Shown: in pieces, positions 1 through 9,116 of the stretch
How the letters are laid out: each line of letters opens with the position of its first letter
How positions within the stretch are numbered: the first letter of the stretch is position 1
Source of the DNA: Acidobacteriota bacterium
Lineage (GTDB): Bacteria; Acidobacteriota; Terriglobia; Acidiferrales; UBA7541
Assembly (NCBI GenBank): GCA_003224085.1
Contig: QHYK01000102.1
Location: 1-64,000 of the forward strand
Direction of reading: 5' to 3'
Length of the DNA: 64,000 nucleotides
Made by a program: the position numbers and the translations under genes
The notes under the pieces: model-generated
The model's database searches: none
The model's input: only the letters and a program-made list of their open reading frames with translations
What the model was told of the DNA's origin: nothing

Positions 1-560
1 GCAGCGCGAACCTGGCGTTGTTGCACTACGCCGATGGCGAGAAGCGCTACATCATTCATCCCATCGGCCTGGAAGTTGGCGCCACGGTTTCCACGGGCGA
101 AGGCGCGGACATCCTTCCCGGCAATGCGCTGCAGTTCAAGCACATTCCGCCGGGTACGATGGTGCATAACCTCGAGCTGTACCCGGGGCGCGGGGGGCAA
201 GTGGTTCGCTCGGCCGGCAGTTCCGCGCAGCTGCTAAGCAAAGAAGGCGAGGTTGCCCTGGTGAAGCTGCCTTCCGGCGAAGTGCGTCGGTTTTCCGTGG
301 ATTGCATGGCCACGATTGGCCAGGTGGGCAATCTCGACCATGAAAACGAAACCTACGGAAAGGCCGGGCGCACGCGGTGGCGCGGCATCAAGCCCACGGT
401 TCGCGGCGTAGCGATGAACCCGGTGGATCATCCGCACGGAGGCGGCGAAGGGCGCGTCAAGGGCAATCATCCGCAGACGCCCTGGGCGTTCCCGACGCTG
501 GGCAAGAAGACCAGGCACAACAAGCGCACCGACAAATTTATTGTCGAGCGCCGGAAGTAA
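1..560 (+). CDS. rplB: 50S ribosomal protein L2 (5' truncated by window edge)
   Basis: C-terminal part of L2, which binds 23S rRNA at the peptidyl-transferase centre and is needed for subunit joining. The frame is open from base 3, where it reads [17 protein letters not shown], so the first methionine-like codon at 18 is internal and the true start lies before the window. The C-terminal hallmark [13 protein letters not shown] is present, including the conserved His of the peptidyl-transferase region. It is the first visible gene of the S10-spc-alpha run. Assignment is certain; only the N-terminus is missing. Confidence 0.97.
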   Translation, partial: SANLALLHYADGEKRYIIHPIGLEVGATVSTGEGADILPGNALQFKHIPPGTMVHNLELYPGRGGQVVRSAGSSAQLLSKEGEVALVKLPSGEVRRFSVDCMATIGQVGNLDHENETYGKAGRTRWRGIKPTVRGVAMNPVDHPHGGGEGRVKGNHPQTPWAFPTLGKKTRHNKRTDKFIVERRK

Positions 561-625
561 TAAGGACAGATGGAAACTGAGGCAAGACCGGGCGGCGAAG
601 GAAGAGCAGCCCGGTGAGGCAGAAA

Positions 626-940
626 ATGATGCGAGCAACAAGAACACGAACAGCGGGACGGCGCAGCCGGCCAGTGAAGCGCACGGCGAAGCGCCGCATT
701 GCAAAACTACACAAGCCGGCGCGTCCGGCGGGGCGCGTGCCCGTAGCTCCCCCAGAGCCGGTGCTTTACAAGCTGTGCAAGCCGGGGTGGGCGGTGATCG
801 TCGAGCGTATCCCGAACGCGCAGGGCACGCGCTTTGTTTGCCCGTTCTGTCCGAAGTCGCACCGCGTTCCCGGGCCCGTGCGCGGGTTCAAAAAAGTGCG
901 CCGGGCGCAGTGGGGCCGCTTGCGACGAGTGGAGGAATAG
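626..940 (+). CDS. Unknown basic Cys-containing protein inside the S10 operon
   Basis: A 104-residue ORF sits between rplB and rpsS, where most bacteria have nothing. I chose ATG 626 because a GTGAGG Shine-Dalgarno-like stretch (614-619) lies 6 nt upstream; GTG 614 and ATG 629 are alternatives. The stop is 7 nt before the rpsS start, and the rpsS ribosome-binding site overlaps its last codons, which suggests translational coupling. The N-terminal 40 residues are very rich in Arg and Lys. The C-terminal half holds Cys51, Cys72-Pro-Phe-Cys75 and His79, a possible zinc site. I do not recognise the family. An RNA- or ribosome-binding role is inference from charge and location. Confidence 0.6.
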   Translation: MMRATRTRTAGRRSRPVKRTAKRRIAKLHKPARPAGRVPVAPPEPVLYKLCKPGWAVIVERIPNAQGTRFVCPFCPKSHRVPGPVRGFKKVRRAQWGRLRRVEE

Positions 941-947
941 CGAAGCA

Positions 948-1304
948 ATGGCACGCTCATTGAAAAAGGGGCCGTTTGTCGACGGCCACTTGCGCGAAAA
1001 GGTCGAAGCGCTGAACACGCGCAACGAAAAGAAAGTAGTGAAGACGTGGTCGCGCCGTTCGACGATCGTGCCGGAAATGATCGGGCACACCATCGCCGTG
1101 CACAACGGCAAAAAATTTATTCCGGTTTACGTGACCGAGCAGATGATCGGGCACAAGCTGGGCGAGTTTTCGCCGACGCGCTCGTTCAAGGGCCACGGCG
1201 TGAAAGCGGCGCTCGAAAAGGCCGCCGGCGTGGCGCCGGCAGGAGGCGCTGCTCCGGGGGCGATTGCGGGAGGCGGCGCGGCACCCGCGGCGCCGAAGGG
1301 TTAA
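948..1304 (+). CDS. rpsS: 30S ribosomal protein S19
   Basis: S19 sits in the head of the small subunit with S13 and contacts tRNA. The start [15 protein letters not shown] is typical of the family, and ATG 948 follows a GGAGGA site. The conserved RSFKGHG region is present. The protein is 118 residues, longer than the usual 90 or so, because an Ala/Gly/Pro-rich low-complexity tail of roughly 28 residues follows the conserved core. The frame stays open far upstream (to 834), but that part overlaps the preceding ORF and is not S19-like. Confidence 0.97.
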   Translation: MARSLKKGPFVDGHLREKVEALNTRNEKKVVKTWSRRSTIVPEMIGHTIAVHNGKKFIPVYVTEQMIGHKLGEFSPTRSFKGHGVKAALEKAAGVAPAGGAAPGAIAGGGAAPAAPKG

Positions 1305-1307
1305 GCC

Positions 1308-1820
1308 ATGGCCCAAGCACAGCAAGTCGTTGCTGGATCGATTGCAGCGCACGCCTTGGCGCGGCATGTGCGCATGTCGCCGCAAAAGGCGCGCCTGGTG
1401 ATGGACCTGATTCGCGGCCAGAAAGCGCAGACCGCGCTGGAAACGCTGAAGTACACGCAGAAGCGCGCGGCGAAGCACATTGAAAAGGTTCTGCGGAGCG
1501 CCATCGCCAACGCCGAGCGCAAGGCGGATGAAGCGGGAGCGCCGCTGGACGTGGATGAGCTGTACGTCTCGAACTGTTTCGTGAACGAAGGCCCGCGCTG
1601 GAAGCGGTTGCGCCCCGCGCCGATGGGCCGGGCGTTCCGCTACCAGAAGCGCACCGCCCACCTCTGGGTCGGCGTGGCGGAGCATCATGTGGCCGCGGCG
1701 GAGCGCGTCGCTGCCAACGTGGCGGAAGCGGAAGCGCAAAAGGGCGTGCGCGGCACGGCAAGGCGTGTTCGCAAGGCCCTCACCGGCAAACAAGCGCCGC
1801 CGAAGAAGGGAAAGAAGTAG
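1308..1820 (+). CDS. rplV: 50S ribosomal protein L22
   Basis: L22 lines the polypeptide exit tunnel and binds several 23S domains. The family core is clear: RMSPQKARLV near the N-terminus and the tunnel loop containing GRAFRYQKRT. At 170 residues it is longer than the common 110, owing to a charged Lys/Ala-rich C-terminal tail ending PPKKGKK. The ATG lies 3 nt after the rpsS stop, as expected for coupled translation in this operon. The start is firm because MAQAQQ precedes the conserved core by a short, normal distance. Confidence 0.96.
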   Translation: MAQAQQVVAGSIAAHALARHVRMSPQKARLVMDLIRGQKAQTALETLKYTQKRAAKHIEKVLRSAIANAERKADEAGAPLDVDELYVSNCFVNEGPRWKRLRPAPMGRAFRYQKRTAHLWVGVAEHHVAAAERVAANVAEAEAQKGVRGTARRVRKALTGKQAPPKKGKK

Positions 1821-1853
1821 TCGGCCCGGCGAGGGCCGCCTGAAGGAAACGCT

Positions 1854-2525
1854 ATGGGACAGAAAACACACCCTTACGGGTTCCGGCTTGGCTACAACAA
1901 GCCGTTCAAGTCGCGCTGGTACGCCGACAAGGAATACGCCGACCTGCTGCACGAAGACGTGAGGCTGCGCGCTGAGCTGAAAGACAAATTGAAAAGTGCG
2001 GGCATCAGCTCGATTGACATCGAGCGCGCGGCCAACAAGCTCGTCGTGCGCATTTACACCGCCCGGCCGGGCATCATCATTGGCCGCAAAGGTGCGGAAA
2101 TCGACAAGCTCAAGCAGGACGTCCAAAAGCGCACGAAACGCGAAGTGCACATTGACATTCAGGAAGTTCACCGGCCCGAGTTGGACGCGCAACTCGTCGC
2201 CGAATCGATTGCGCTGCAGCTCGAAAAGCGCGTGGCGTTCCGCCGCGCGATGCGCAAGGCGGTGGATTCGGCGCTCCGCTTCGGTTGCAAGGGCATCAAG
2301 GTGCGGGTGGCCGGGCGGCTGAACGGCGCAGAAATCGCGCGCAAGGAGTGGTATCTGCAGGGACGGCTGCCGCTGCAAACGCTTCGCGCGGATATTGATT
2401 TCGGCTTTGCCCAGGCTTACACGACCTACGGCGTGATTGGCGTCAAGTGCTGGATCTACCAGGGCGAGAACATTCCGCGGCGCTCGAAGGTGCCGGAGCC
2501 GCGCGAGACGGCGGCTGTGGCGTAA
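1854..2525 (+). CDS. rpsC: 30S ribosomal protein S3
   Basis: S3 lies at the mRNA entry site of the 30S subunit and contributes to its helicase activity. It begins [13 protein letters not shown], the classic N-terminus. The type II KH domain carries the GXXG loop as GRKG at residues 77-80, inside [10 protein letters not shown]. The C-terminal half has the conserved RIAGRL-like segment ([14 protein letters not shown]). At 223 residues the length is normal. It follows rplV by 33 nt. Confidence 0.97.
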   Translation: MGQKTHPYGFRLGYNKPFKSRWYADKEYADLLHEDVRLRAELKDKLKSAGISSIDIERAANKLVVRIYTARPGIIIGRKGAEIDKLKQDVQKRTKREVHIDIQEVHRPELDAQLVAESIALQLEKRVAFRRAMRKAVDSALRFGCKGIKVRVAGRLNGAEIARKEWYLQGRLPLQTLRADIDFGFAQAYTTYGVIGVKCWIYQGENIPRRSKVPEPRETAAVA

Positions 2526-2559
2526 ACGAAGCGGGGACTAGGGAAGCGAGAACAGAACG

Positions 2560-2976
2560 ATGTTGATGCCCAAAAAAGTGAAGTACCGGAAGCAGATGCG
2601 CGGGCGTCGCAAAGGCAAGGCCTGGCGCGGCGGAGATTTGTCCTTTGGCGACTACGGCCTGAAAGCGCTGGAAAACGCTTGGATCACCGACCGCCAGATC
2701 GAAGCCTCGCGCGTCGCCATCACTCGCTTCATCAAACGCGGCGGCAAATTGTGGATCCGCATTTTCCCGGACAAGCCGTTCACCAAAAAGCCTGCCGAAA
2801 CGCGCATGGGCAAAGGCAAAGGGGCTCCAGAGCGCTGGGTTTCCGTGGTCAAGCCCGGACGCATGCTGTTTGAAATGGCGGGAATTGACGAAGCGACAGC
2901 GAGAGAAGCGCTCGGATTGGCGGCGCACAAGCTGCCCATTCCCACGCGATTCGTCACCCGCGCGGGAGGATTCTAA
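2560..2976 (+). CDS. rplP: 50S ribosomal protein L16
   Basis: L16 organises the A-tRNA site of the large subunit. The first residues, [16 protein letters not shown], match the family, where translation commonly begins at MLMP or MLxP; ATG 2560 is therefore kept over the internal ATG at 2566. Conserved MGKGKG and an aromatic-rich central region are present. The 138-residue length is standard. It precedes rpmC by 2 nt, the usual L16-L29-S17 order. Confidence 0.97.
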   Translation: MLMPKKVKYRKQMRGRRKGKAWRGGDLSFGDYGLKALENAWITDRQIEASRVAITRFIKRGGKLWIRIFPDKPFTKKPAETRMGKGKGAPERWVSVVKPGRMLFEMAGIDEATAREALGLAAHKLPIPTRFVTRAGGF

Positions 2977-2978
2977 TC

Positions 2979-3182
2979 ATGCCGCGCCGCATTGAAAAAA
3001 TCCGCGAAGCGGGCAGGGAAGAGCTCGAAGCGCAGAACAAAGAGCTGACGGAGCAGATTTTCCGGCTTCGCTTTCAGTTGACCACGGGGCAGGCGGAAGC
3101 GCTGAAGCGGCTGCGCGAAGCGAAAAAAGATTTGGCGCGGGTGAAGACGCTGCTGCGCGCCCAGGAACTGAGGAAGGCATAA
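2979..3182 (+). CDS. rpmC: 50S ribosomal protein L29
   Basis: L29 is a small two-helix protein near the exit tunnel that contributes to the docking site for trigger factor and SRP. The 67-residue product has the expected helical, charged composition and the [11 protein letters not shown] segment typical of L29. Its stop codon directly abuts the rpsQ start. The call rests on the segment and on operon position between rplP and rpsQ. Confidence 0.95.
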   Translation: MPRRIEKIREAGREELEAQNKELTEQIFRLRFQLTTGQAEALKRLREAKKDLARVKTLLRAQELRKA

Positions 3183-3476
3183 ATGGCAACCGAGACCCAG
3201 GCCGCAACGGCGGGAGCGCGCGGCGAACGCACGGTGCTCACAGGAAAAGTCACGAGCGCGAAGATGGAAAAAACGATCGTGGTGGAAATTATCCGCTTGG
3301 TGCAGCACCCCAAGTACCGCCGCGTGGTGCGCATCGCGAAGAAGTTCTACGCCCATGACGAAAAGCGCCAGGCCAAGCCTGGCGACACCGTGCGCATTGT
3401 GGCGTCGCGGCCGCTGTCGAAGCTGAAACGGTGGCGGTTGAAGGAAGTGCTGGCGTCGAGAGCGTCGGCCAAGTAA
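3183..3476 (+). CDS. rpsQ: 30S ribosomal protein S17
   Basis: S17 is a primary 16S rRNA binding protein with an OB fold. The core is clear: LTGKVTSAKMEKTIVVEI and the HPKYRRVVR region, then HDEKRQAKPGDTVRI. At 97 residues it is slightly extended at the N-terminus, by an Ala-rich stretch before the core. It starts immediately after the rpmC stop with no spacer, so translation is probably coupled. Confidence 0.96.
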   Translation: MATETQAATAGARGERTVLTGKVTSAKMEKTIVVEIIRLVQHPKYRRVVRIAKKFYAHDEKRQAKPGDTVRIVASRPLSKLKRWRLKEVLASRASAK

Positions 3477-3497
3477 GAGAGACAGGGGAGCAGACCA

Positions 3498-3866
3498 ATG
3501 ATTCAGATGCGAACCTGGCTGACGGTGGCGGACAATTCCGGCGCGCGGAAGCTGATGTGCATTTTGCCCGTAGGCGGCGATACCGGACTGAAAGCGGGGC
3601 TGGGCGACATCGTCACCGCGTCGGTGAAGGAAGCCACACCGGAAAGCCAGATCAAGGAAGGCAAAGTGGTGAAATGCGTGATCGTGCGGATGCGCAAGGA
3701 GCACCGGCGCAAGGACGGCACGTACATTCGCTTCGACGACAACGCCGCGGTTTTGATCAACGATGCGCTGGAGCCGATTGGCACGCGCGTGTTCGGCCCG
3801 GTGGCGCGCGAACTGCGCGACAAGAGGTTCACGAAAATCGTTTCGCTGGCTCCGGAGGTTTGGTAG
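3498..3866 (+). CDS. rplN: 50S ribosomal protein L14
   Basis: L14 lies at the subunit interface and contacts 16S helix 44 through bridge B8. The start [16 protein letters not shown] is family-typical, and the product is 122 residues, the standard L14 length. The C-terminal motif [23 protein letters not shown] is diagnostic. A GAGAGACAGGGGAG purine stretch upstream supplies the ribosome-binding site. It is the first gene of the classical spc portion. Confidence 0.98.
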   Translation: MIQMRTWLTVADNSGARKLMCILPVGGDTGLKAGLGDIVTASVKEATPESQIKEGKVVKCVIVRMRKEHRRKDGTYIRFDDNAAVLINDALEPIGTRVFGPVARELRDKRFTKIVSLAPEVW

Positions 3867-3869
3867 GCC

Positions 3870-4223
3870 ATGGCGCTGACACACGCAAGAGCCGAGCGGC
3901 ACCCGATTCAGATCCGCAAAGGGGACAACGTGAAGGTGCTGGCGGGTAAAGACTCCGGGAAAAGCGGCCGCGTGCTTTCCGTCAACCCCGTGAAGAACAC
4001 GGTTGTGGTGGAGCACGTAAGCATCATCAAGCGCCACACGCGTCCCAACCCTTCGAAAAACATCAAGGGCGGGATCGTGGAAAAAGAAGGCGCCATCAAT
4101 GTTTCCAACGTGATGGTGATCTGCCCCAGCTGCGGCAAACACACGCGCGTCGGCCACATGATTTTGCCGGACGGCTCGAAGATGCGCAGTTGCCGGCATT
4201 GCAAGGCGACTCTGGACAAGTAA
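3870..4223 (+). CDS. rplX: 50S ribosomal protein L24 (zinc-ribbon form)
   Basis: L24 initiates 50S assembly. A KOW-type motif ([20 protein letters not shown]) lies in the N-terminal half. The C-terminal part carries paired cysteines at 85/88 (CPSC) and 108/111 (CRHC), so this is the Cys-containing, probably zinc-binding type. At 117 residues it is of normal length. The ATG is 3 nt after the rplN stop. Confidence 0.96.
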   Translation: MALTHARAERHPIQIRKGDNVKVLAGKDSGKSGRVLSVNPVKNTVVVEHVSIIKRHTRPNPSKNIKGGIVEKEGAINVSNVMVICPSCGKHTRVGHMILPDGSKMRSCRHCKATLDK

Positions 4224-4242
4224 GACGAGGCGGAAGAATGCG

Positions 4243-4797
4243 ATGAAAAGCCGATTGCAGGAAAGATACCGGGGAGAGACCGTGCCCGCGCTGATGAAGC
4301 GCTTTGGCTGGAACAATCGCATGGCCGTTCCCAAATTGCAGAAGATCACCCTCAACATCGGCCTCGGCGAAGCAAGCCAGAACGTAAAGCTGCTGGACAC
4401 CGCGGCGCAGGAGTTGGGACAAGTCACCGGGCAGAAGGCGGTCATCACCCGGGCAAAGAAGTCTATCGCGAACTTCAAGATTCGCAAAGGCATGCCCATT
4501 GGTTGCGCGGTCACGCTGCGGGGCGACCGCATGTACGAATTTCTCGACCGGCTCTGCAACGTGGTGCTCCCGCGCGTGCGCGACTTCCGCGGGTTGCCCT
4601 CGAACGCTTTTGACGGCCGCGGGAATTACACGCTGGGACTGAAAGATCAGCTGGTCTTCCCGGAGATTGATTACACCCGCGTGGACAAGATCAAGGGCAT
4701 GAACATCACGCTGACCACGTCGGCGGAAAACGATGAGCAGGGCCGCGAGCTGCTGAAAGGCCTCGGGGTTCCGCTGCGCGAAAGAGGAGCGGCTTAA
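4243..4797 (+). CDS. rplE: 50S ribosomal protein L5
   Basis: L5 binds 5S rRNA and forms an intersubunit bridge in the central protuberance. Recognisable segments include NIGLGEAS, the [20 protein letters not shown] region and [10 protein letters not shown]. The 184-residue length is standard. It follows rplX by 19 nt and precedes the small zinc-type rpsN, as expected in spc operons. Confidence 0.97.
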   Translation: MKSRLQERYRGETVPALMKRFGWNNRMAVPKLQKITLNIGLGEASQNVKLLDTAAQELGQVTGQKAVITRAKKSIANFKIRKGMPIGCAVTLRGDRMYEFLDRLCNVVLPRVRDFRGLPSNAFDGRGNYTLGLKDQLVFPEIDYTRVDKIKGMNITLTTSAENDEQGRELLKGLGVPLRERGAA

Positions 4798-4800
4798 TCC

Positions 4801-4986
4801 ATGGCACGAACGGCAAAAATCGCCAAGACCCGCAAGAAGCCGAAGTTCAAAGTTCGCGTGCGCAACCGGTGCCGCATCTGCGGCCGTGCGCGCGGCTATA
4901 TTCGCAAGTTCCAGATGTGCCGCATCTGTTTTCGAGGCATGGCGCTGCGCGGAGAAATCCCCGGCGTGGTGAAAGCCAGTTGGTAG
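4801..4986 (+). CDS. rpsN: 30S ribosomal protein S14, zinc-binding short form
   Basis: S14 is in the head of the 30S subunit. This is the short (61-residue) zinc form, with cysteines at 24, 27, 40 and 43 in a CxxC-x12-CxxC arrangement. It ends with [10 protein letters not shown], typical of the family. The ATG is 3 nt downstream of the rplE stop. The four-Cys form implies zinc dependence; no Cys-less paralogue is visible in the window. Confidence 0.97.
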   Translation: MARTAKIAKTRKKPKFKVRVRNRCRICGRARGYIRKFQMCRICFRGMALRGEIPGVVKASW

Positions 4987-4993
4987 GAGAACT

Positions 4994-5392
4994 ATGCAGA
5001 CCGATCCTATTGCCGATTTTCTGACGCGCCTCCGCAACGCGACGGCCGCCAAGCATCAGCGTGTCGACGTGCCCGTCTCGAAGCTCAAGACGGAAATTGC
5101 GCGCATCCTCAAGGAAGAGGGCTACATCTCGACCTACAAGCTGGTGGACGAGAACAAATCGCGCAAAGTGCTGCGCGTCTTCCTGAAGTACACGCCGGAC
5201 CGCCGCAGCGTCATCAGCGGGCTGAAGCGCGTTTCCAAGCCCGGCGCGCGGGCCTACTGCGGCGCCACGGAGATTCGCCCGGTGGTGGGCGGACTGGGCA
5301 TCAGCATTCTGACCACGCCGCGAGGCGTGATGAGCGGGCGCGGGGCGCGCAAGAACAAAATCGGCGGCGAAATTCTCTGTGAAGTTTGGTAA
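4994..5392 (+). CDS. rpsH: 30S ribosomal protein S8
   Basis: S8 is a primary 16S rRNA binder and, in several bacteria, the translational repressor of the spc operon. It starts MQTDPIADFLTRLRNA, the classic sequence, and ends with STPRGVM-like ILTTPRGVMSGRGARKNKIGGEILCEVW. The 132-residue length is normal. An AGGAGA site lies just before the ATG. Whether the protein autoregulates here cannot be seen from the sequence. Confidence 0.98.
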   Translation: MQTDPIADFLTRLRNATAAKHQRVDVPVSKLKTEIARILKEEGYISTYKLVDENKSRKVLRVFLKYTPDRRSVISGLKRVSKPGARAYCGATEIRPVVGGLGISILTTPRGVMSGRGARKNKIGGEILCEVW

Positions 5393-5420
5393 GAGGAATC
5401 CCTAGGCAAGGAAGAGACAG

Positions 5421-5972
5421 ATGTCACGTATCGGGTTAAAACCAATTGCCGTGCCCTCCGGCGTGAAGATTGCCTTGCAGCAAGGCAAAGTCGAGGTGCA
5501 GGGACCGAAAGGAAAGCTTTCGGTCGCCGTGCCCCAGGGCATTACCTTCGAGCAGAAGGATGGCGTCCTGACCGCCAAGCGCGCCAGCGAAGATCACCGC
5601 GCACTGCACGGCTTGGCTCGCGCGCTGGTTGCCAATGCAGTGCACGGCGTCACTTCTGGCTTCAAGAAGGAACTGGACATTGTCGGCGTCGGCTATCGCG
5701 CGGAACTGAAGGGCAAAACGGTGTCTTTTGCGCTTGGCAAATCGCATGCGATCGGCTTTTCCATTCCGGAAGGCATTCAGGTGGCCGTGGACAAGCAGAC
5801 CCACATCATCGTGAGCGGCGCGGACAAGGGCCAGGTTGGGCAAGTTGCCGCTGACATGCGCGCGTTGCGTCCCCCCGACCCCTACAAGCAGAAGGGCGTG
5901 CGCATCACCGGCGAGCGGTTGAAGAAGAAAGCCGGCAAGGCGGGCGCCAAGGCTGGCGGAGCGGCGGCATAA
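5421..5972 (+). CDS. rplF: 50S ribosomal protein L6
   Basis: L6 lies near the factor-binding stalk base. It begins [12 protein letters not shown] and contains the central [12 protein letters not shown] segment and the C-terminal [12 protein letters not shown], all diagnostic. The protein is 183 residues, with a short Lys/Ala/Gly-rich extension at the C-terminus ([13 protein letters not shown]). A GGAAGAGA stretch upstream provides the ribosome-binding site. Confidence 0.97.
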   Translation: MSRIGLKPIAVPSGVKIALQQGKVEVQGPKGKLSVAVPQGITFEQKDGVLTAKRASEDHRALHGLARALVANAVHGVTSGFKKELDIVGVGYRAELKGKTVSFALGKSHAIGFSIPEGIQVAVDKQTHIIVSGADKGQVGQVAADMRALRPPDPYKQKGVRITGERLKKKAGKAGAKAGGAAA

Positions 5973-5984
5973 GGAGAAGAGACG

Positions 5985-6365
5985 GTGGCATCGGCACGAG
6001 TCAGAAAGCTATCCCGGGACTTGCATCGCCAGCGCGTGCATCAGCGCGTGCGCACGCGCGTCGAGGGCACTCCCGAGCGTCCGCGCCTGAGCATTTACCG
6101 CTCGCTCGGTCACATCTACGCGCAGGTCATCGACGACCGCTCCGGGAAGACGCTGGTTTCGGCGAGCTCCATCGATGCCGAAACGAAGAAGAATTTGAAA
6201 GGCGGCGGCAACATCGCGGCTGCGAAAGTCATCGGCAAAACCATTGCCGAGCGCGCCAAGTCCGCCGGGGTGAGCAAAGTGGTGTTCGACCGCGGCGGGT
6301 ACAAGTATCACGGCCGCGTCAAAGCGCTCGCGGATGCGGCGCGGGAAGCGGGGTTACAGTTCTAA
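5985..6365 (+). CDS. rplR: 50S ribosomal protein L18
   Basis: L18 binds 5S rRNA with L5. The start is GTG 5985, preceded by AAGGAGAAGAGA, and no suitable ATG is nearby. Conserved segments are the [13 protein letters not shown] region and the C-terminal [21 protein letters not shown]. The length of 126 residues is near standard. The stop lies 4 nt before the rpsE ATG. Confidence 0.97.
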   Translation: MASARVRKLSRDLHRQRVHQRVRTRVEGTPERPRLSIYRSLGHIYAQVIDDRSGKTLVSASSIDAETKKNLKGGGNIAAAKVIGKTIAERAKSAGVSKVVFDRGGYKYHGRVKALADAAREAGLQF

Positions 6366-6369
6366 GCCT

Positions 6370-6948
6370 ATGTCGAAGCAAATTCTAAGGGAAAGCCTTG
6401 CGGTTCGGCGCCTCCTCGAAGTAAATCCTTCGGATTTGAAGGATGACGTCATTGCCATCAACCGCGTCACCAAAGTCGTCAAGGGCGGCAAGAACCTGAG
6501 TTTTTCAGCGCTCGTGGTTGTTGGCGACAATCACGGCCACGCCGGTTTTGGCATGGGCAAGGCGCGCGAAGTGCCCATGGCCATCAAGAAAGGCATCGAG
6601 CAGGCCAAGAAGAACTTGATCAAGCTGAACCTCAAGGGCTCGACGATTCCTCATCAAGTCCTGGGCCGCTATGGATCGGCGCAAGTGCTGCTGAAGCCCG
6701 CTTCGGAGGGCACGGGTGTGATCGCCGGAGGCCCCGTGCGCAAAGTGATGCAGGTTGCGGGAATCACCAACGTGCTGACGAAATCCATCGGCACCTCCAA
6801 CCCTCACAACGTCGTCAAAGCGACTTTCGCGGCGCTGCTGGGCCTGAAAGACGCGGCGCAAGTGGCCGAAACGCGCTCGAAGACCTTGGAAGAAATCAGC
6901 GGCAAGCCCGTCAAAGAAAAAGCTGCCGTCAGTGAGAGCAACGCATGA
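6370..6948 (+). CDS. rpsE: 30S ribosomal protein S5
   Basis: S5 contributes to decoding fidelity and mRNA entry. The double-stranded-RNA-binding-like core is clear, with [21 protein letters not shown] followed by [14 protein letters not shown] 6370 was chosen because it places [10 protein letters not shown] a normal distance ahead of this core; the upstream open frame overlaps rplR. The product is 192 residues. Its TGA overlaps the rpmD ATG in an ATGA arrangement, indicating coupling. Confidence 0.96.
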   Translation: MSKQILRESLAVRRLLEVNPSDLKDDVIAINRVTKVVKGGKNLSFSALVVVGDNHGHAGFGMGKAREVPMAIKKGIEQAKKNLIKLNLKGSTIPHQVLGRYGSAQVLLKPASEGTGVIAGGPVRKVMQVAGITNVLTKSIGTSNPHNVVKATFAALLGLKDAAQVAETRSKTLEEISGKPVKEKAAVSESNA

Positions 6949-7154
6949 CCGCGCAAAAAAAAACGGCCGGAACAAGTTCCGGCAATGTGAAGATTAAGTG
7001 GGTGGTGAGCTTTATCGGCTGCACCGATGATATGCGCCAAACCATCCGCGGCCTGGGTCTGCGGAGATTGCATCAGGTGGTGGAGCGCCAGGACACACCG
7101 GCGGTGCGCGGCATGATTCATAAGGTGCGGCACCTCGTGGAAGTAGTGGAGTAG
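6945..7154 (+). CDS. rpmD: 50S ribosomal protein L30
   Basis: L30 is a small peripheral large-subunit protein. The 69-residue product includes the family core [28 protein letters not shown] and ends HLVEVVE. About 15 residues precede the core, slightly longer than usual. It overlaps rpsE by 4 nt and is followed 4 nt later by rplO, exactly the expected order. Confidence 0.94.
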   Translation: MTAQKKTAGTSSGNVKIKWVVSFIGCTDDMRQTIRGLGLRRLHQVVERQDTPAVRGMIHKVRHLVEVVE

Positions 7155-7158
7155 GAGC

Positions 7159-7683
7159 ATGGCGAAAAAGACTGCAAGCCGCCCTCGCAAGCGCGGCCGA
7201 CGCCGGCCGGCGACGCCGGCATCTAAGGAGCATCGCTCTTTCACGCTTGCGAATTTGCGTCCGCCCGCGGGCTCGCGCATCCGCAAAGTCCGCGTGGGCC
7301 GCGGCATCGGTTCCAAGCTCGGCAAAACGGCGGGTGCCGGCAATAAGGGGCAGAAGTCCCGTCGCGGCTATTCGCGCCGCCGGGGATTTGAAGGCGGCCA
7401 GATGCCGCTGCATCGGCGCATCCCGAAGCGCGGTTTTCACAATCCGTTTGGCGTCACCTATTCCGTGGTGAACCTGGAAGAACTGAACGTCTTCCCCGCG
7501 GGAGAAACCGTCACTCCGGATTTGCTGCGCGCGCACGGTTTTGTCCGCCGCGCCACCGATCCCATCAAGGTTCTCGGCGACGGCGAACTGAAGAACAAGC
7601 TGGCCGTTCACGCGCACGCGTTCAGCGCGTCTGCCAAGGAGAAAATTGCCAAGGCCGGCGGCACGTTTGAGGTGGTAGCGTAG
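7159..7683 (+). CDS. rplO: 50S ribosomal protein L15
   Basis: L15 is a late-assembly large-subunit protein. The core begins at [39 protein letters not shown], preceded by an unusual basic N-terminal extension of roughly 28 residues rich in Arg and Lys. The [17 protein letters not shown] motif is diagnostic. The product is 174 residues. ATG 7159 has a GGAG just upstream; a later start cannot be excluded but has no obvious ribosome-binding site. Confidence 0.95.
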   Translation: MAKKTASRPRKRGRRRPATPASKEHRSFTLANLRPPAGSRIRKVRVGRGIGSKLGKTAGAGNKGQKSRRGYSRRRGFEGGQMPLHRRIPKRGFHNPFGVTYSVVNLEELNVFPAGETVTPDLLRAHGFVRRATDPIKVLGDGELKNKLAVHAHAFSASAKEKIAKAGGTFEVVA

Positions 7684-7706
7684 GAAGAGCCCTTGGGGAG
7701 TTTGTT

Positions 7707-9101
7707 ATGAACCGATTTATCGAAGCTATCCGAAACATGTTCCGCATCGAGGATTTGCGGAACCGCGTCCTGTTTACCCTGGCGTTGCTGGCGGTCTACC
7801 GCATTGGTGCGCACATCCCCACGCCCGGCATCAACGTTGACGAGTTGACGCGCCTTTTCAACCAGGCGCAGGGTTCGGCGCTCGGGCTGTTCGATCTTTT
7901 CAGCGGCGGCAACTTCCGCCAGCTCACGATTTTCGCCCTGGGCATCATGCCCTACATCACTGCCTCCATCATCCTTCAGCTGATGCAAGTGGTTTTCCCT
8001 TACCTCGAGCGGTTGCAGAAGGAAGGCGAGCTCGGCCGCCAGAAGATTACCCAGTACACGCGCTACCTGACCATCGGGCTCAGCATCATCCAGTCGTTGA
8101 CCATCGCCGGCACGCTGCAGTCGCAGCCCAATCTGGTTTATCACCCGGGCCCCAGTTTCATCTTGATGACCATTCTCACCTTGACCACAGGGTCCGCTTT
8201 CATCATGTGGCTCGGCGAGCAGATTAGCGAGCGCGGCATCGGCAACGGCATGTCGCTGATTATTTTTGTGGGCATCGTGGTCGGCCTGCCGCGCGCCATC
8301 AACGATCTTTACGAAAAAGCTTTCGTAACACACCAATGGGGTGGTTTCACTCCCATCTACATCATTCTTCTGCTTGCCTTGATGGTGGCCGTGGTGGCTT
8401 TCATCGTTTTCGTCGAGGGCGGCCAGCGGCGTATCCCGGTGCAGTACGCCAAGCGCGTCGTCGGGCGCCGGGTGATGGGCGGACAATCCTCCTATCTCCC
8501 GCTGCGCGTCAATTCCGGTGGCGTGATTCCGCCGATTTTCGCCAGTTCCTTGCTGGCTTTTCCGGCCACGATTGCGCTGGCTCTCAACCACAAATACGCC
8601 TTTGTGGACACCATCCAGTCTTACGTCAAATGGGGGGAACCGCTCTACACGCTCCTTTATGTGACGATGATTCTGGTCTTCGCCTTCTTTTACATCGGGA
8701 TCGTCTTCAACCCCACGGAACTTGCCGACAACATGCGCAAGAACGGCGGATTCATCCCGGGGATTCGGCCCGGCCGCACGACTTCCGATCATGTCAGCAA
8801 GATTTTGAAGCGGCTTACGCTGATTGGTGGAATTTACTTGGCGCTCGTGTGCTTGCTCCCCGAGTGGATGATTGCCGGGATTCACCTGGACCATCTCGGC
8901 TGGGGCATCGGCGCGTGGTTTGACCGCCACTTTCCCTCCGTGTTCCTAAAGGGCATGGGCGTGAACTTTTATTTTGGCGGCACCTCGCTTTTGATTGTCG
9001 TCGGCGTTGCCATGGATACGGTGCAGCAGCTCGAAGCGCAGTTGGTGATGCGGAATTACGAAGGGTTTGCTCGGAAGGGCCGCTTGCGCGGTCGGCGCTA
9101 G
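7707..9101 (+). CDS. secY: Preprotein translocase channel subunit SecY
   Basis: SecY forms the protein-conducting channel of the Sec translocon in the inner membrane. The 464-residue product has ten expected hydrophobic segments and classic motifs: GALFDLFSGGN-like segment (residues ~55-72), GIMPYITASIILQLM in TM2, and ISERGIGNGMSLIIF around TM4-5. The C-terminus ends with a basic tail, GFARKGRLRGRR. It lies after rplO and before adk, the normal spc arrangement. Confidence 0.98.
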   Translation: MNRFIEAIRNMFRIEDLRNRVLFTLALLAVYRIGAHIPTPGINVDELTRLFNQAQGSALGLFDLFSGGNFRQLTIFALGIMPYITASIILQLMQVVFPYLERLQKEGELGRQKITQYTRYLTIGLSIIQSLTIAGTLQSQPNLVYHPGPSFILMTILTLTTGSAFIMWLGEQISERGIGNGMSLIIFVGIVVGLPRAINDLYEKAFVTHQWGGFTPIYIILLLALMVAVVAFIVFVEGGQRRIPVQYAKRVVGRRVMGGQSSYLPLRVNSGGVIPPIFASSLLAFPATIALALNHKYAFVDTIQSYVKWGEPLYTLLYVTMILVFAFFYIGIVFNPTELADNMRKNGGFIPGIRPGRTTSDHVSKILKRLTLIGGIYLALVCLLPEWMIAGIHLDHLGWGIGAWFDRHFPSVFLKGMGVNFYFGGTSLLIVVGVAMDTVQQLEAQLVMRNYEGFARKGRLRGRR

Positions 9102-9116
9102 GAGAGAGCAATCGGA

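Noticed and set aside
957-2378. A 473-codon open frame antisense to rpsS, rplV and rpsC.
   Set aside because: It overlaps three unambiguous ribosomal genes and is His/Arg-rich, a typical mirror of ribosomal coding in GC-rich DNA.
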